A stretch of 64,000 bases of DNA from an uncultured Roseateles sp. Its GTDB lineage: Bacteria; Pseudomonadota; Gammaproteobacteria; Burkholderiales; Burkholderiaceae_C. A program made the position numbers and the translations under genes. The notes under the pieces were generated by a model. It had not been told where the DNA came from, made no database searches, and worked only from the letters and a program-made list of their open reading frames with translations. The stretch spans positions 1-64,000 of the forward strand of contig NZ_CAMFJS010000014.1 in assembly GCF_945956965.1 (NCBI RefSeq), read 5' to 3'. Positions within the stretch are counted from its first letter, which is position 1, and each line of letters opens with the position of its first letter. Positions 1 through 8,109 of the stretch are shown here, piece after piece.

Positions 1-722
1 TCTAGCAAGACCTGACCCTCGACGGCATGACCGGCGAAATGCAGGCGATGGTGGCCGCGCAGTTGCGCCCGCCACGCCGCCACCTGCACAAAGGCCTGGG
101 CTAAGTCGGGCAGATAGGCCCAGGCATGAACGTGGTTGAGCGCGCCGGGGTAGACGAAAACGCCTTGGCTGAGCTTGCTTGTCAGTGCCAAATCGAACCA
201 GGTGCCGCTGCCCGTGCCGCCAAAGAAGTCGCCCGCACGCAGCACCACCGAGTCCAGGCCCTGGGCCGCTGCCGCGGACATTTGCGCTTCCAGGGCGATG
301 CGCAGGCGGGCTTTAGGCGTGTCCGGCCGCTCTGGTGTGGCCAGCGTCAGCTGCGCCGGCAGTTCTCGGCCGAAGTTGTAGACATTGCCCGGCAGCATCA
401 GCATGGCGCCCAGGGCCAGGGCGGTCGATTGGGCGCTGGCTGCCAGCGGCGGCAGCAACTCGTCCCAGCGGTGATAGGGCGGGTTGAGGGCATTGACGAC
501 CACCGGCACCTCTCCGGCCGCCTGCTTGGCCAGCTGTAGCAGCGTGGCGCTGTCGCTGGCATCGCAACGCAAGGGCTGGATCTGGGGCAGGGCCGTCAGC
601 GCGGCCGGCAAGGGTTTGCGGGCCTGGGCCAGCACCTGCCAGCCGGCTTGGGCAAAAGCCTGGGCGAAGGCCTGGCCGGCGCGGCCGGCGGCGCCGAGGA
701 TGAGGACGGTGTTCTTGCTCAT
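1..722 (-). CDS. NAD(P)-binding Rossmann-fold protein (epimerase/dehydratase-like), C-terminus cut by window edge
   Basis: The reverse frame opens with MSKNTVLILGAAGRAGQAF, a dinucleotide-binding signature (ILGAAGRAG, residues 8-16) on the first beta strand of a Rossmann fold. It stays open for about 240 residues to the window start, so the end of the gene is missing. Segments such as VVLRAGDFFGGTGSG and the N-terminal fold match NAD-dependent epimerase/dehydratase or NAD(P)H-binding oxidoreductases that act on small sugars or metabolites. The substrate cannot be read from the sequence. The start is the ATG at 722. The gene is divergent from the LysR-type regulator at 831 across 108 bp, the usual arrangement of a LysR regulator and its target, so it is probably controlled by that regulator (inference). 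Confidence is good for the fold and low for function. Confidence 0.72.
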   Translation of the reverse strand, partial: MSKNTVLILGAAGRAGQAFAQAFAQAGWQVLAQARKPLPAALTALPQIQPLRCDASDSATLLQLAKQAAGEVPVVVNALNPPYHRWDELLPPLAASAQSTALALGAMLMLPGNVYNFGRELPAQLTLATPERPDTPKARLRIALEAQMSAAAAQGLDSVVLRAGDFFGGTGSGTWFDLALTSKLSQGVFVYPGALNHVHAWAYLPDLAQAFVQVAAWRAQLRGHHRLHFAGHAVEGQVLL

Positions 723-813
723 GGCGAGCCTTCTTGGGTAGTCAATGGCTGCAGTGTGCGAAAAAGTGGAGCTATGCAGAAGGGCGTTTGGTGAATTAGA
801 GATATGCGTAAAT

Positions 814-826
814 GAATTGATAATTC
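814..826. promoter_or_regulatory. candidate LysR operator (GAATT-GAT-AATTC palindrome)
   Basis: A perfect 5-bp inverted repeat with a 3-bp centre lies 4 bp before the LysR start. A second GAATT occurs at 793-797 in an AT-rich stretch that contrasts with the GC-rich flanks. LysR regulators usually bind dyads in the intergenic region they share with a divergent target. No binding evidence is available. Confidence 0.35.
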
Positions 827-830
827 CGTC

Positions 831-1745
831 ATGAATCAAGCCCTGGATTGGTCTTTGCTGCAGGTGTTTCTGGCCTTGGCGGAGGCCGGCTCGCTCAACC
901 GGGCCGCCCCGCAGCTGGGGCAAAGCCAGCCCACGCTGAGCCGGCAATTGGCGGCGCTGGAAGCGGCCCTGGGCCAGACCCTGTTTGAGCGCCACGCCCG
1001 CGGCCTGCGCCTGACGGCGGCGGGCGAGGCCTTGCTACCCGCCGCTCAGCGCATGCGCGAAGGCGCGCGCGAACTCAGCCTGACCTTGGCCGCGCGTGAT
1101 CAATCTCTGGCCGGCACGGTGCGGCTGACGGCCAGCGAGATCGTCAGCCATCACTTCCTGCCGCCGGTGTTGCTGGACTTGCGGCGCCAGCACCCGGAGA
1201 TCCAGATCGAGTTGGTGGCCAGCGACCAAGTGGCCAATTTGCTGGAGCGCAGCGCCGACATCGCCCTGCGCATGTTCCGCCCCGAGCAGCCGACCTTGGT
1301 GGCCCGCAAGCTGGGTGACTGGCCGCTGGGCTTTTACGTCCATCGCGACTACATCGCCCGCTACGGCCGGCCCGAGGCGGGCAATTTGCTGACGCATCAA
1401 TGGCTGGGCTATGACCAGTCTGATCTGATGCTGCGCGGCTTCGCGCAGGCGGGCTTTCAGCTCGGGCGTGAGTTCTTTGGTTTCCGTTGCGACAACCAGT
1501 TGGTGGCCTGGGAATGCATGCGCGCCGGCATGGGCATTGCGGTCGGCCCGCAGGCCTTGGCCGCGCGTGATGAAGCGCTGCTGCGCGTGCTGCCCGAGAT
1601 TGCGGTGCCGCCGCTGCCCTTGTGGCTGACGGCGCACCGCGAGCTGCGCGACACGCCGCGCCTGCGCCTGGTCTTCGATGCCCTGGCGCGGGCCTTCACC
1701 GGTGAAGTCAAAGGTCTTGAGCGCGCTTCTACAATGCCGGGATGA
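831..1745 (+). CDS. LysR-family transcriptional regulator
   Basis: A 304-residue protein, the usual LysR length. An N-terminal winged helix-turn-helix covers about residues 8-67 ([20 protein letters not shown], then [17 protein letters not shown] and [19 protein letters not shown]). A periplasmic-binding-protein-like effector domain follows from about residue 90 ([20 protein letters not shown]). The C-terminal half resembles regulators of the group that controls a neighbouring oxidoreductase. It is divergent from the Rossmann-fold gene at 722, its likely target. Its last codons overlap the tldD start (1742) by 4 bp. The effector molecule is unknown. Confidence 0.9.
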   Translation: MNQALDWSLLQVFLALAEAGSLNRAAPQLGQSQPTLSRQLAALEAALGQTLFERHARGLRLTAAGEALLPAAQRMREGARELSLTLAARDQSLAGTVRLTASEIVSHHFLPPVLLDLRRQHPEIQIELVASDQVANLLERSADIALRMFRPEQPTLVARKLGDWPLGFYVHRDYIARYGRPEAGNLLTHQWLGYDQSDLMLRGFAQAGFQLGREFFGFRCDNQLVAWECMRAGMGIAVGPQALAARDEALLRVLPEIAVPPLPLWLTAHRELRDTPRLRLVFDALARAFTGEVKGLERASTMPG

Positions 1746-3205
1746 TTTCGCGCGAACCTACTCTTGCCCGCCTGGTAACAGCCCGCAGCCAACTGCTTGA
1801 GCCTTATGGCCTGGGCGATGCCGTGCTCAACAAGGCGTTGCGGCTGATCACCGAACACAAGGTCGACGATGCCGACCTGTATTTCCAGACCACCCGCGCC
1901 GAGGGCTGGAGCTTGGAAGAGGGCATTGTCAAAAGCGGCAGCTTCAGCATCGATCAAGGCGTGGGCGTGCGCGCCGTCGCCGGCGAGAAGACCGCGTTCG
2001 CTTACTCGGACGACATCTCCGAGGCCGCCATTCTGGACGCCGCGCTGACGGTGCGCTCCATCGCCGCCGCCGGCCAAAGCCGCCGCGTCAAGGTGCCGTC
2101 CAACCCCACCGTGGCCGGCAGCCGCGCGCTGTACGGTATGACCGACCCCATCGCCAGCCTGGACAGCGCCGAGAAGGTGGCCCTGCTGGAGCGCACCGAG
2201 CGCATGGCCCGCGCCAAGGACCCGCGCGTGGCGCAGGTGATGGCCGGCTTGGCCGCCGAACATGAGGTGGTTTTGGTGGCCCGCGCCGACGGCACTTTGG
2301 CTGCCGACGTGCGCCCGCTGGTGCGCTTGAGCGTGACGGTGATTGCCGAGAGCAATGGCCGCCGCGAAGTCGGCTCGGGCGGCGGCGGTGGCCGTTTCGG
2401 CCTGGCCTATTTCACCGACGAGATGATTGCCAGCTATGTGGAGCAAGCCGTCACCGCTGCGCTGACCAATCTGGAATCACGCCCGGCCCCGGCCGGCGAA
2501 ATGACCGTGGTGCTTGGCCCGGGCTGGCCCGGCGTGCTGCTGCACGAAGCCGTTGGCCACGGTCTGGAGGGCGACTTCAACCGCAAGGGCTCAAGCGCCT
2601 TTGCCGGCCGCATCGGCCAACGCGTGGCGGCCAAGGGCGTCACGGTGCTGGACGACGGCACTCTGCCGGATCGCCGCGGCTCCATGAATGTGGACGATGA
2701 GGGCTGCGCCTCGCAGCGCAATGTGCTGATCGAAGACGGCATCCTGAAGGGCTATATCCAGGATGCGATGAATGCGCGCCTGATGAAGGTGGCGCCCACC
2801 GGCAACGGCCGCCGCGAAAGCTATGCCCATGTGCCCATGCCGCGCATGACCAACACCTACATGCTCGGCGGCGACAAGGATCCGCAGGAAATCATCGCCA
2901 GCATCAAGAAGGGCATTTACGCCAGCAACTTCGGTGGCGGCCAGGTGGATATCACATCCGGCAAGTTTGTCTTCTCCGCCAGCGAAGCCTTCTGGGTCGA
3001 GAACGGCAAGATCCAGTACCCCGTCAAGGGCGCCACCATCATCGGCAGCGGCCCCGAGGCGCTGACCCGCGTCTCCATGATTGGCAACGATATGCAGCTC
3101 GACACCGGTGTGGGCGTGTGCGGCAAAGAGGGTCAGAGCGTGCCTGTGGGTGTGGGCCAGCCCACGCTGCGCATCGACGGCCTGACCGTCGGCGGCACGG
3201 CCTGA
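1742..3205 (+). CDS. tldD: metalloprotease TldD
   Basis: A 487-residue TldD/PmbA-family zinc metallopeptidase subunit. In E. coli, TldD pairs with TldE/PmbA to degrade unfolded peptides, mature microcin B17 and process CcdA. The zinc motif [11 protein letters not shown] begins at about residue 268. The characteristic N-terminal segment has [18 protein letters not shown] and GVGVRA near residues 40-70. The C-terminal domain contains [13 protein letters not shown] and [15 protein letters not shown], where the conserved Cys lies. Length and motifs fit a full, intact TldD. The start overlaps the end of the LysR gene by 4 bp. The partner pmbA is not in the window. A promoter-like element and the aroG leader follow within 50 bp of its stop. 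Confidence 0.96.
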   Translation: MISREPTLARLVTARSQLLEPYGLGDAVLNKALRLITEHKVDDADLYFQTTRAEGWSLEEGIVKSGSFSIDQGVGVRAVAGEKTAFAYSDDISEAAILDAALTVRSIAAAGQSRRVKVPSNPTVAGSRALYGMTDPIASLDSAEKVALLERTERMARAKDPRVAQVMAGLAAEHEVVLVARADGTLAADVRPLVRLSVTVIAESNGRREVGSGGGGGRFGLAYFTDEMIASYVEQAVTAALTNLESRPAPAGEMTVVLGPGWPGVLLHEAVGHGLEGDFNRKGSSAFAGRIGQRVAAKGVTVLDDGTLPDRRGSMNVDDEGCASQRNVLIEDGILKGYIQDAMNARLMKVAPTGNGRRESYAHVPMPRMTNTYMLGGDKDPQEIIASIKKGIYASNFGGGQVDITSGKFVFSASEAFWVENGKIQYPVKGATIIGSGPEALTRVSMIGNDMQLDTGVGVCGKEGQSVPVGVGQPTLRIDGLTVGGTA

Positions 3206-3233
3206 TCGACTTGAGCGGCCTGTCATTCCGCCG

Positions 3234-3242
3234 TGCTACATT
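3234..3242 (+). promoter_or_regulatory. extended -10 promoter element for the aroG leader transcript
   Basis: TGCTACATT is an extended -10 (TGn-TANATT) placed so that transcription would begin at about 3249, next to the leader-peptide ATG at 3250. No good -35 is visible at 16-18 bp (TTGAGC at 3211 is 20 bp away). If correct, the leader peptide would be translated from a leaderless or near-leaderless mRNA, consistent with the absence of a Shine-Dalgarno sequence before 3250. Confidence 0.4.
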
Positions 3243-3249
3243 CAAGCCC

Positions 3250-3336
3250 ATGAATTCGCGCTTCGCCTTTTTTAGCTTTTGGTATTTCTGCAACCGCACC
3301 GGCGGCGACAGAGGCGATAGCGTGAACCACAAGTAG
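3250..3336 (+). CDS. aroG leader peptide (Phe-rich attenuator peptide)
   Basis: A 28-codon reading frame starting MNSRFAFFSFWYFCNRTG and ending at TAG 3334-3336. Residues 5-13 are F-A-F-F-S-F-W-Y-F: five Phe, one Trp and one Tyr within nine codons (3262-3288). That is the hallmark of a ribosome-stalling attenuator peptide sensing aromatic aminoacyl-tRNAs. It lies between tldD and aroG and is followed at once by a U-tailed hairpin (3355-3389). The run of control codons sits 10 nt upstream of a 7-nt segment (3299-3305) exactly complementary to the 5' arm of the terminator (3357-3363). The peptide itself has no recognisable domain. No Shine-Dalgarno sequence is seen upstream. Confidence 0.85.
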   Translation: MNSRFAFFSFWYFCNRTGGDRGDSVNHK

Positions 3337-3354
3337 CGCAGCGAATCTCAAGCA

Positions 3355-3389
3355 AACCGCCGGGCACCCAGCCCCAGGCGGTTTTTTTT
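3355..3389 (+). terminator. attenuator terminator in the aroG leader
   Basis: AACCGCC (3355-3361) pairs with GGCGGTT (3377-3383), with a possible inner GGG/CCC pairing, and an eight-T tract (3382-3389) follows. The competing antiterminator would pair CCGGCGG (3299-3305) with CCGCCGG (3357-3363), destroying the terminator stem. A ribosome stalled on Phe codons at 3262-3288 would leave 3299-3305 free. One reaching the stop at 3336 would cover it. Confidence 0.85.
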
Positions 3390-3419
3390 CGTCCATCCTT
3401 CCCAAGAGAACGAACAAGC

Positions 3420-4550
3420 ATGAATGCCAAGAACGCCAGCAAGCCCGTGGAAACCGAACGTTGGTACTCGCCGCAAGACAAGACCAGCCAGACCGATGAC
3501 CAGCGCATCCGCGATGTGACGCCGCTGCCGCCGCCCGAGCATCTGATCCGCTTTTTCCCGATCAGTGGCACGCCGATGGAAAAGCTCATCAGCGGCACCC
3601 GCAAGCGAATTCGCGACATCATGAGCCGCAAGGACGACCGCCTGCTGATCGTCATCGGCCCCTGCTCCATTCACGACCCGGCCGCCGCCGTGGAGTACGC
3701 CCGCCGCCTGGCGGTGCAGCGCGAGAAGTACGCCGACACGCTGGAGATCGTGATGCGCGTCTACTTCGAAAAACCCCGCACCACGGTGGGCTGGAAGGGC
3801 TTGATCAACGACCCCTACCTCGACGAAAGCTACCGCATCGACGAAGGCCTGCGCATCGCCCGCCAGCTGCTGTTGGAGATCAACCGCATGGGTGTGCCGG
3901 CGGGCTCGGAATTCCTGGACGTGATCTCGCCCCAGTACATCGGCGACCTGATCAGCTGGGGCGCCATCGGAGCGCGCACCACCGAAAGCCAGGTGCACCG
4001 CGAGCTGGCCTCGGGCTTGTCGGCGCCCATCGGCTTCAAGAATGGCACCGACGGCAATATCAAGATCGCCACCGATGCGATCCAGGCCGCGGCGCGCCCG
4101 CACCACTTCTTGTCGGTGCACAAGAACGGACAGGTCGCCATCGTCGAGACCAATGGCAATAAGGACTGCCACGTCATCCTGCGCGGCGGCAACAAGGCGC
4201 CCAATTACGACGCCGAGAGCGTGGCCGCCGCCTGCAAGGAACTGGCCGCCGCCAAGCTCGACACCACGCTGATGGTGGATTGCTCGCACGCCAACAGCTC
4301 CAAGCAGCATCAACGCCAGCTCGATGTGGCGCGCGATGTGGCCGCGCAGATGGGCGCGGGCAGCAAGAGCATCTTCGGGCTGATGGTGGAAAGCCATCTG
4401 CACGACGGCGCGCAGAAGTTCAGCCCCGGCAAGGACGACCCTTCCAAGCTGGAGTACGGCAAGAGCATCACCGACGCCTGCCTGGGTTGGGACGATTCGC
4501 TGGAAGTGCTGGAAGTGCTGAGCAACGCCGTCAAGGCAAGTCGCGCCTGA
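3420..4550 (+). CDS. aroG: 3-deoxy-7-phosphoheptulonate synthase (class I DAHP synthase, AroG type)
   Basis: A 376-residue class I (AroFGH-type) DAHP synthase. It condenses phosphoenolpyruvate and erythrose 4-phosphate in the first step of the shikimate pathway. Recognisable segments are GPCSIHDP (about residue 80), the KPRTTVGWKGLINDP substrate loop, AGSEFLD, GARTTESQVHRELASG, GFKNGTDGN, HVILRGG and the metal-site region DCSHANSSKQ. The N-terminal extension of about 30 residues before RIRDVTPLPPPEHL is somewhat long. The start ATG at 3420 follows AAGAGAA with normal spacing. A Phe/Trp/Tyr-rich leader peptide and terminator immediately upstream indicate transcription attenuation by aromatic amino acids. 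The choice of the Phe-sensitive isozyme class rests on overall similarity and on the Phe-dominated leader. Confidence 0.95.
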   Translation: MNAKNASKPVETERWYSPQDKTSQTDDQRIRDVTPLPPPEHLIRFFPISGTPMEKLISGTRKRIRDIMSRKDDRLLIVIGPCSIHDPAAAVEYARRLAVQREKYADTLEIVMRVYFEKPRTTVGWKGLINDPYLDESYRIDEGLRIARQLLLEINRMGVPAGSEFLDVISPQYIGDLISWGAIGARTTESQVHRELASGLSAPIGFKNGTDGNIKIATDAIQAAARPHHFLSVHKNGQVAIVETNGNKDCHVILRGGNKAPNYDAESVAAACKELAAAKLDTTLMVDCSHANSSKQHQRQLDVARDVAAQMGAGSKSIFGLMVESHLHDGAQKFSPGKDDPSKLEYGKSITDACLGWDDSLEVLEVLSNAVKASRA

Positions 4551-4591
4551 TACGGCAGAATCAAGCCAGCACAGCAGCGCAGGAGTGAAGC

Positions 4592-4903
4592 ATGCACAGC
4601 AGCGTCAAAGTCGTTTTTGGGCCGGGCCAGGAGTTTGACCTTCAGGTCGACGCGAACGAGGTGCTCTCCTTCGATGCGGCCCGGGCGTGGCTGGACGAGC
4701 AGTTCGTCAAATACGAGTGCGTGCCCATGCGAGGCTCGGGCAAGGTGCTGATTGCCGACAAGATCGTCGCCGTGGCCGCCGCCATGGGCCCGGTGGCCTT
4801 CAACGATGCCGCGCTGGCGCTGGACTATGCGCGTGCCGCCTGCGGCGCCTTGAGCAAGGCCTTGCTCAGGGTGGATGTGGCCAAGCACAGCTTGTCGTAC
4901 TGA
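4592..4903 (+). CDS. small conserved-looking protein of unknown function
   Basis: A 103-residue acidic protein beginning MHSSVKVVFGPGQEFDLQVD, read from an ATG preceded by AGGAG (4581-4585). It has no signal peptide or membrane segment. Its C-terminal half is Ala-rich and probably helical (IVAVAAAMGPVAFNDAALALDYARAACGALSKALL). Codon use and third-position GC match the neighbours, so it looks like a real gene. It lies 41 bp after aroG and could be co-transcribed with it. I do not recognise the family. A role connected to aromatic biosynthesis is only suggested by position. Confidence 0.7.
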   Translation: MHSSVKVVFGPGQEFDLQVDANEVLSFDAARAWLDEQFVKYECVPMRGSGKVLIADKIVAVAAAMGPVAFNDAALALDYARAACGALSKALLRVDVAKHSLSY

Positions 4904-5051
4904 GCGACTGATCGGCCAAGTCAGGCGGCCGGGCGCTGCGGGGCGTTCGCATCGCATCGCCTGCGCGGCTTCTGTCCTGCGCCAAATTGCCCCGCTGCCG
5001 TTCCGGTGCTGCCCGGCATGAGCCCGCAGCGCTCTGCGCGCAATTCGCCCT

Positions 5052-5079
5052 CTTGAATTGCCTGCTCGCGCCCCCAACT
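5052..5079 (+). promoter_or_regulatory. sigma-32 (RpoH) heat-shock promoter for htpG
   Basis: CTTGAAT (5052-5058), a 13-bp spacer and CCCCAACT (5072-5079) match the E. coli RpoH consensus (CTTGAAA, 13-15 bp, CCCCATnT) closely. It lies 68 bp upstream of the htpG ATG. Heat-shock control of htpG by RpoH is established in enterobacteria. Confidence 0.7.
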
Positions 5080-5146
5080 GGCGTGGCGCAGGAGGCACTT
5101 TCTCGGGTTGCCTCCATTGAGCCACTTTTTCGAACAACGATCAGCC

Positions 5147-7027
5147 ATGACAAAGCAAACCCATGCCTTCCAGGCCGAGGTCAAGCAGATCCTGCACCTC
5201 GTCACCCATTCGCTCTATTCCAACAAGGAAATCTTCCTGCGCGAGTTGGTGTCCAACGCCTCTGACGCTTGCGACAAGCTGCGCTTCGAGGCGCTGGACA
5301 ATGCCACGCTGTTTGAAGACACGCCGAACCTGGAGGTGCGCGTTTCCTTCGACGAAGCCGCCCGCACCGTCACCATCAGCGACAACGGCATCGGCATGAG
5401 CGAGGAAGAGGCGATTGCCCACCTCGGCACCATCGCCAAGAGCGGCACCCGCGAATTCATGGCCAAACTGGAAGGCGACCAGAAAAAGGACGCCAACCTG
5501 ATCGGCCAATTCGGCGTGGGCTTCTACTCGGGCTTCATCGTGGCCGACCGCATCACGGTGGAAACCCGCCGCGCCGGCGTGGCCGCCGAAGCGGGCGTTC
5601 GCTGGACCTCGGAAGGCACCGGCGACTATGAAGTCGAGACCATCACCAAGGCCGGCCGCGGCACCGATGTGATCCTGCATCTGCGCGAAGGTGAGGACGA
5701 GTTCCTCAAGACCTGGCGCCTGAAGTCCGTCATCAGCAAGTACTCCGACCACATCTCCTTGCCCATCTTGATGCGCAAGGAAGAATGGGATGCCGAAGCT
5801 GCCAAGCAGGTGCTGAAGGACGAGTGGGAGTCGGTCAACAAGGCCTCGGCCCTGTGGTCGCGTTCCAAGAGCGAAGTCACGCAAGAGCAGTACGACGAGT
5901 TCTACAAGCAGATCAGCTACGACACCGAGGCGCCGCTGGCCCACACCCACAACCGCGTGGAAGGCCGCAGCGAATACACCCAGCTGCTCTACATCCCCAA
6001 GAAGGCCCCCTTCGACCTGTGGAACCGCGACAAGCGTGGTGGCGTCAAGCTCTACGTCAAGCGCGTCTTCATCATGGACGACGCCGAGGCGCTGATGCCG
6101 GTCTACCTGCGCTTCGTCAAGGGCGTGATCGACTCGGCTGATCTGCCGCTGAACGTCAGCCGTGAACTGCTGCAGGAAAGCCGCGATGTGAAGGCCATCC
6201 GCGAAGGCTCGACCAAGCGGGTGCTGGGCATGTTGGAGTCGCTGGCGGACAGCGAGGACGCTGCCGAGCGCGCCAAGTACGCGGAGTTCTGGAAGGACTT
6301 CGGCTCGGTGCTCAAGGAAGGCATTGGCGAAGACCACCAGAATCAAGAGCGTCTGGCCAAGCTGTTCCGTTTTGCTTCGACCCATGCCGATGAGGGCGTG
6401 TCCCTGGCCGACTATGTCAAGCGCGCCAAGGAAGATCAAGAAGCGATCTACTACATCACCGCTGATTCGCTCAGCGCCGCCAAGAACAGCCCGCAGCTGG
6501 AGATCTTCCGCAAAAAGGGCATCGAGGTGCTGCTGCTGACCGACCGCGTTGACGAGTGGATGCTCTCGCATCTGTACGAGTTCGAAGGCAAGCCCCTGCA
6601 GTCCGTCGCCAAGGGCGCCATCGACCTGGGCAAGCTGCAAGACGAGGACGAGAAGAAGAAGGCCGAAGAAGCCGCCGAAACCTTCAAGCCCCTGCTGGAC
6701 CGCCTGAAGGAAGCGCTGAAGAGCCGTGCCAAGGATGTGCGCGTGTCGACCCGCTTGGTCGACTCGCCCGCCTGTATCGTGGTGGAAGAGGGCGATATGA
6801 GTGGCCACCTGGCCCGCCTGATGAAGCAAGCCGGCCAAGCCGCGCCCACCTCGCTGCCGACGCTGGAAATCAACGCCGAGCACGCCCTGGTCAAGAAGCT
6901 GGAAGCCTCGGCCCAGTTCGATGACTTGGCTAACGTGCTGTTTGATCAGGCTGTGCTGGCCGAAGGTGGCCACCTGGAAGACCCGGCCGCCTATGTGCGC
7001 CGTGTCAATGCCATGCTCTTGGCCTGA
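5147..7027 (+). CDS. htpG: molecular chaperone HtpG (bacterial Hsp90)
   Basis: A 626-residue Hsp90-family ATP-dependent chaperone. The N-terminal GHKL ATPase domain shows the Bergerat-fold signatures: helix [20 protein letters not shown] with the ATP-hydrolysis Glu, [14 protein letters not shown] and the lid [11 protein letters not shown]. The middle domain carries [21 protein letters not shown] and [13 protein letters not shown]. The C-terminal dimerisation domain ends at MLLA. ATG 5147 is chosen because family members begin M-T-K-Q-T. An in-frame TTG at 5108 follows a better AGGAGG (5091-5096) and would add 13 residues, so the start is not fully settled. It is monocistronic: a sigma-32-like promoter lies upstream and a strong terminator 40 bp downstream. 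Confidence 0.97.
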   Translation: MTKQTHAFQAEVKQILHLVTHSLYSNKEIFLRELVSNASDACDKLRFEALDNATLFEDTPNLEVRVSFDEAARTVTISDNGIGMSEEEAIAHLGTIAKSGTREFMAKLEGDQKKDANLIGQFGVGFYSGFIVADRITVETRRAGVAAEAGVRWTSEGTGDYEVETITKAGRGTDVILHLREGEDEFLKTWRLKSVISKYSDHISLPILMRKEEWDAEAAKQVLKDEWESVNKASALWSRSKSEVTQEQYDEFYKQISYDTEAPLAHTHNRVEGRSEYTQLLYIPKKAPFDLWNRDKRGGVKLYVKRVFIMDDAEALMPVYLRFVKGVIDSADLPLNVSRELLQESRDVKAIREGSTKRVLGMLESLADSEDAAERAKYAEFWKDFGSVLKEGIGEDHQNQERLAKLFRFASTHADEGVSLADYVKRAKEDQEAIYYITADSLSAAKNSPQLEIFRKKGIEVLLLTDRVDEWMLSHLYEFEGKPLQSVAKGAIDLGKLQDEDEKKKAEEAAETFKPLLDRLKEALKSRAKDVRVSTRLVDSPACIVVEEGDMSGHLARLMKQAGQAAPTSLPTLEINAEHALVKKLEASAQFDDLANVLFDQAVLAEGGHLEDPAAYVRRVNAMLLA

Positions 7028-7066
7028 TCAAGCCGGGCATGCCGACCCCTGAGGGTCGTCAACAAG

Positions 7067-7093
7067 AAAAGGCGCTTCGGCGCCTTTTCTTTT
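7067..7093 (+). terminator. intrinsic terminator after htpG
   Basis: A perfect 9-bp stem AAAAGGCGC / GCGCCTTTT closed by a TTCG tetraloop is followed by TTTTCTTTT. Because the stem begins with four A, it could also slow transcripts coming from the minus-strand kdgD operon. Confidence 0.9.
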
Positions 7094-7183
7094 GTGGCTA
7101 CTGCTTCTGCTGCGACTGTGTTGGCGGTGCGCCGATTTCAAATGCCGCTCAGGTGCAGAGGCAGGCGCCGAGCCAAGCGCTGC

Positions 7184-8095
7184 TTACTGCGGTCCCAGAC
7201 GGTGGATCAGCTCGCGCAGCGCCTCGGTTTCAGCGGGCTTGAGGTCTGAGAGCGGCGGTCGCACCGGTCCGGCGCTGTGGCCCACCAAGGTGGCGCCGGC
7301 TTTGACGATGCTGACGGCATAGCCTTCGCCGCGATTGCGGATCTCGAGATAGGGCAGGAAAAACTGATCCAGCAGTCGGGACACGGTGGCTTGGTCATTG
7401 CTGACGTAGGCTTGGTAGAACGCCATCGCGGTGCGTGGAATGAAGTTGAAGACGGCCGATGAATACACCGGCACACCCAAGGCCCGATAGGCATTGGCAT
7501 AGACCTCGGCGGTGGGCAGGCCCCCCAGATAGGCGAAGCGATCACCCAGGCGCTGGCGGATGGCCACCATGCGTTCGATGTCCCCCAAGCCATCCTTGAA
7601 GCCGATCAGATTGGGGCAGCGTTCGGCCAGACGCGCCAGTGACTCCGCGCTGAGTTTGCAGGCGCCGCGGTTGTAGACGATGACGCCTAGCTGGACGCTG
7701 GCGCAGACGGCGGCGACATGCTCGACCAGCCCGTCTTGGCTGGCTTCCGTCAGGTAATGCGGCAAGAGCAGAATGCCCTGTGCACCGCAGCGCTCAGCTT
7801 CTTGGGCGTAGCGGATGGCCAGTGTGGTGCCGCCGCCCGCCCCCGCGACGATGGGGACACTGCCCCGGCAGGTTTCAGCGGCCGTGCGTACCACCGCGCT
7901 GTATTCGATGGGCTCCAGCGAGAAAAACTCCCCCGTGCCACCGGCTGCGAACAGAACGCTGGCGCCATAGGGCATCAACCACTCCAGTCGCGCGGCATAG
8001 CTGCGTGCATCGAAGGCCAGTTGTGCATCGAAGTCGGTGAGGGGGAAGGACAGCAGGCCGGAGGCCAGATGGTGCTTGAGTTCGGAGGGGTGCAT
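7184..8095 (-). CDS. kdgD: 5-dehydro-4-deoxyglucarate dehydratase (DHDPS/NAL superfamily)
   Basis: A 303-residue (beta/alpha)8-barrel aldolase-superfamily enzyme. It converts 5-keto-4-deoxy-D-glucarate to alpha-ketoglutarate semialdehyde with loss of water and CO2. Family marks are the N-terminal [23 protein letters not shown], the catalytic Tyr in VIVYNRG and the Schiff-base Lys in [17 protein letters not shown] and [21 protein letters not shown] are typical of KdgD rather than DapA. The ATG at 8095 (MHPSELKHH) is preferred over upstream codons. It is the last gene of a minus-strand operon (udh, SMP-30 lactonase, garD, kdgD) with 14 bp to garD, matching the order of the oxidative galacturonate pathway. 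The next enzyme, alpha-ketoglutarate semialdehyde dehydrogenase, is not in the window. Confidence 0.9.
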   Translation of the reverse strand: MHPSELKHHLASGLLSFPLTDFDAQLAFDARSYAARLEWLMPYGASVLFAAGGTGEFFSLEPIEYSAVVRTAAETCRGSVPIVAGAGGGTTLAIRYAQEAERCGAQGILLLPHYLTEASQDGLVEHVAAVCASVQLGVIVYNRGACKLSAESLARLAERCPNLIGFKDGLGDIERMVAIRQRLGDRFAYLGGLPTAEVYANAYRALGVPVYSSAVFNFIPRTAMAFYQAYVSNDQATVSRLLDQFFLPYLEIRNRGEGYAVSIVKAGATLVGHSAGPVRPPLSDLKPAETEALRELIHRLGPQ

Positions 8096-8109
8096 GGCAG
8101 GACTCGGTT

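Noticed and set aside
5-21. A 17-nt sequence (GCAAGACCTGACCCTCG) repeated at 45964-45980
   Set aside because: A single short match is within chance expectation for a GC-rich 64-kb window and is not flanked by further similarity.
5141-6973. A 610-codon open frame antisense to htpG
   Set aside because: Shadow of a high-GC coding strand; HtpG is unambiguous and the antisense product has no recognisable motif.
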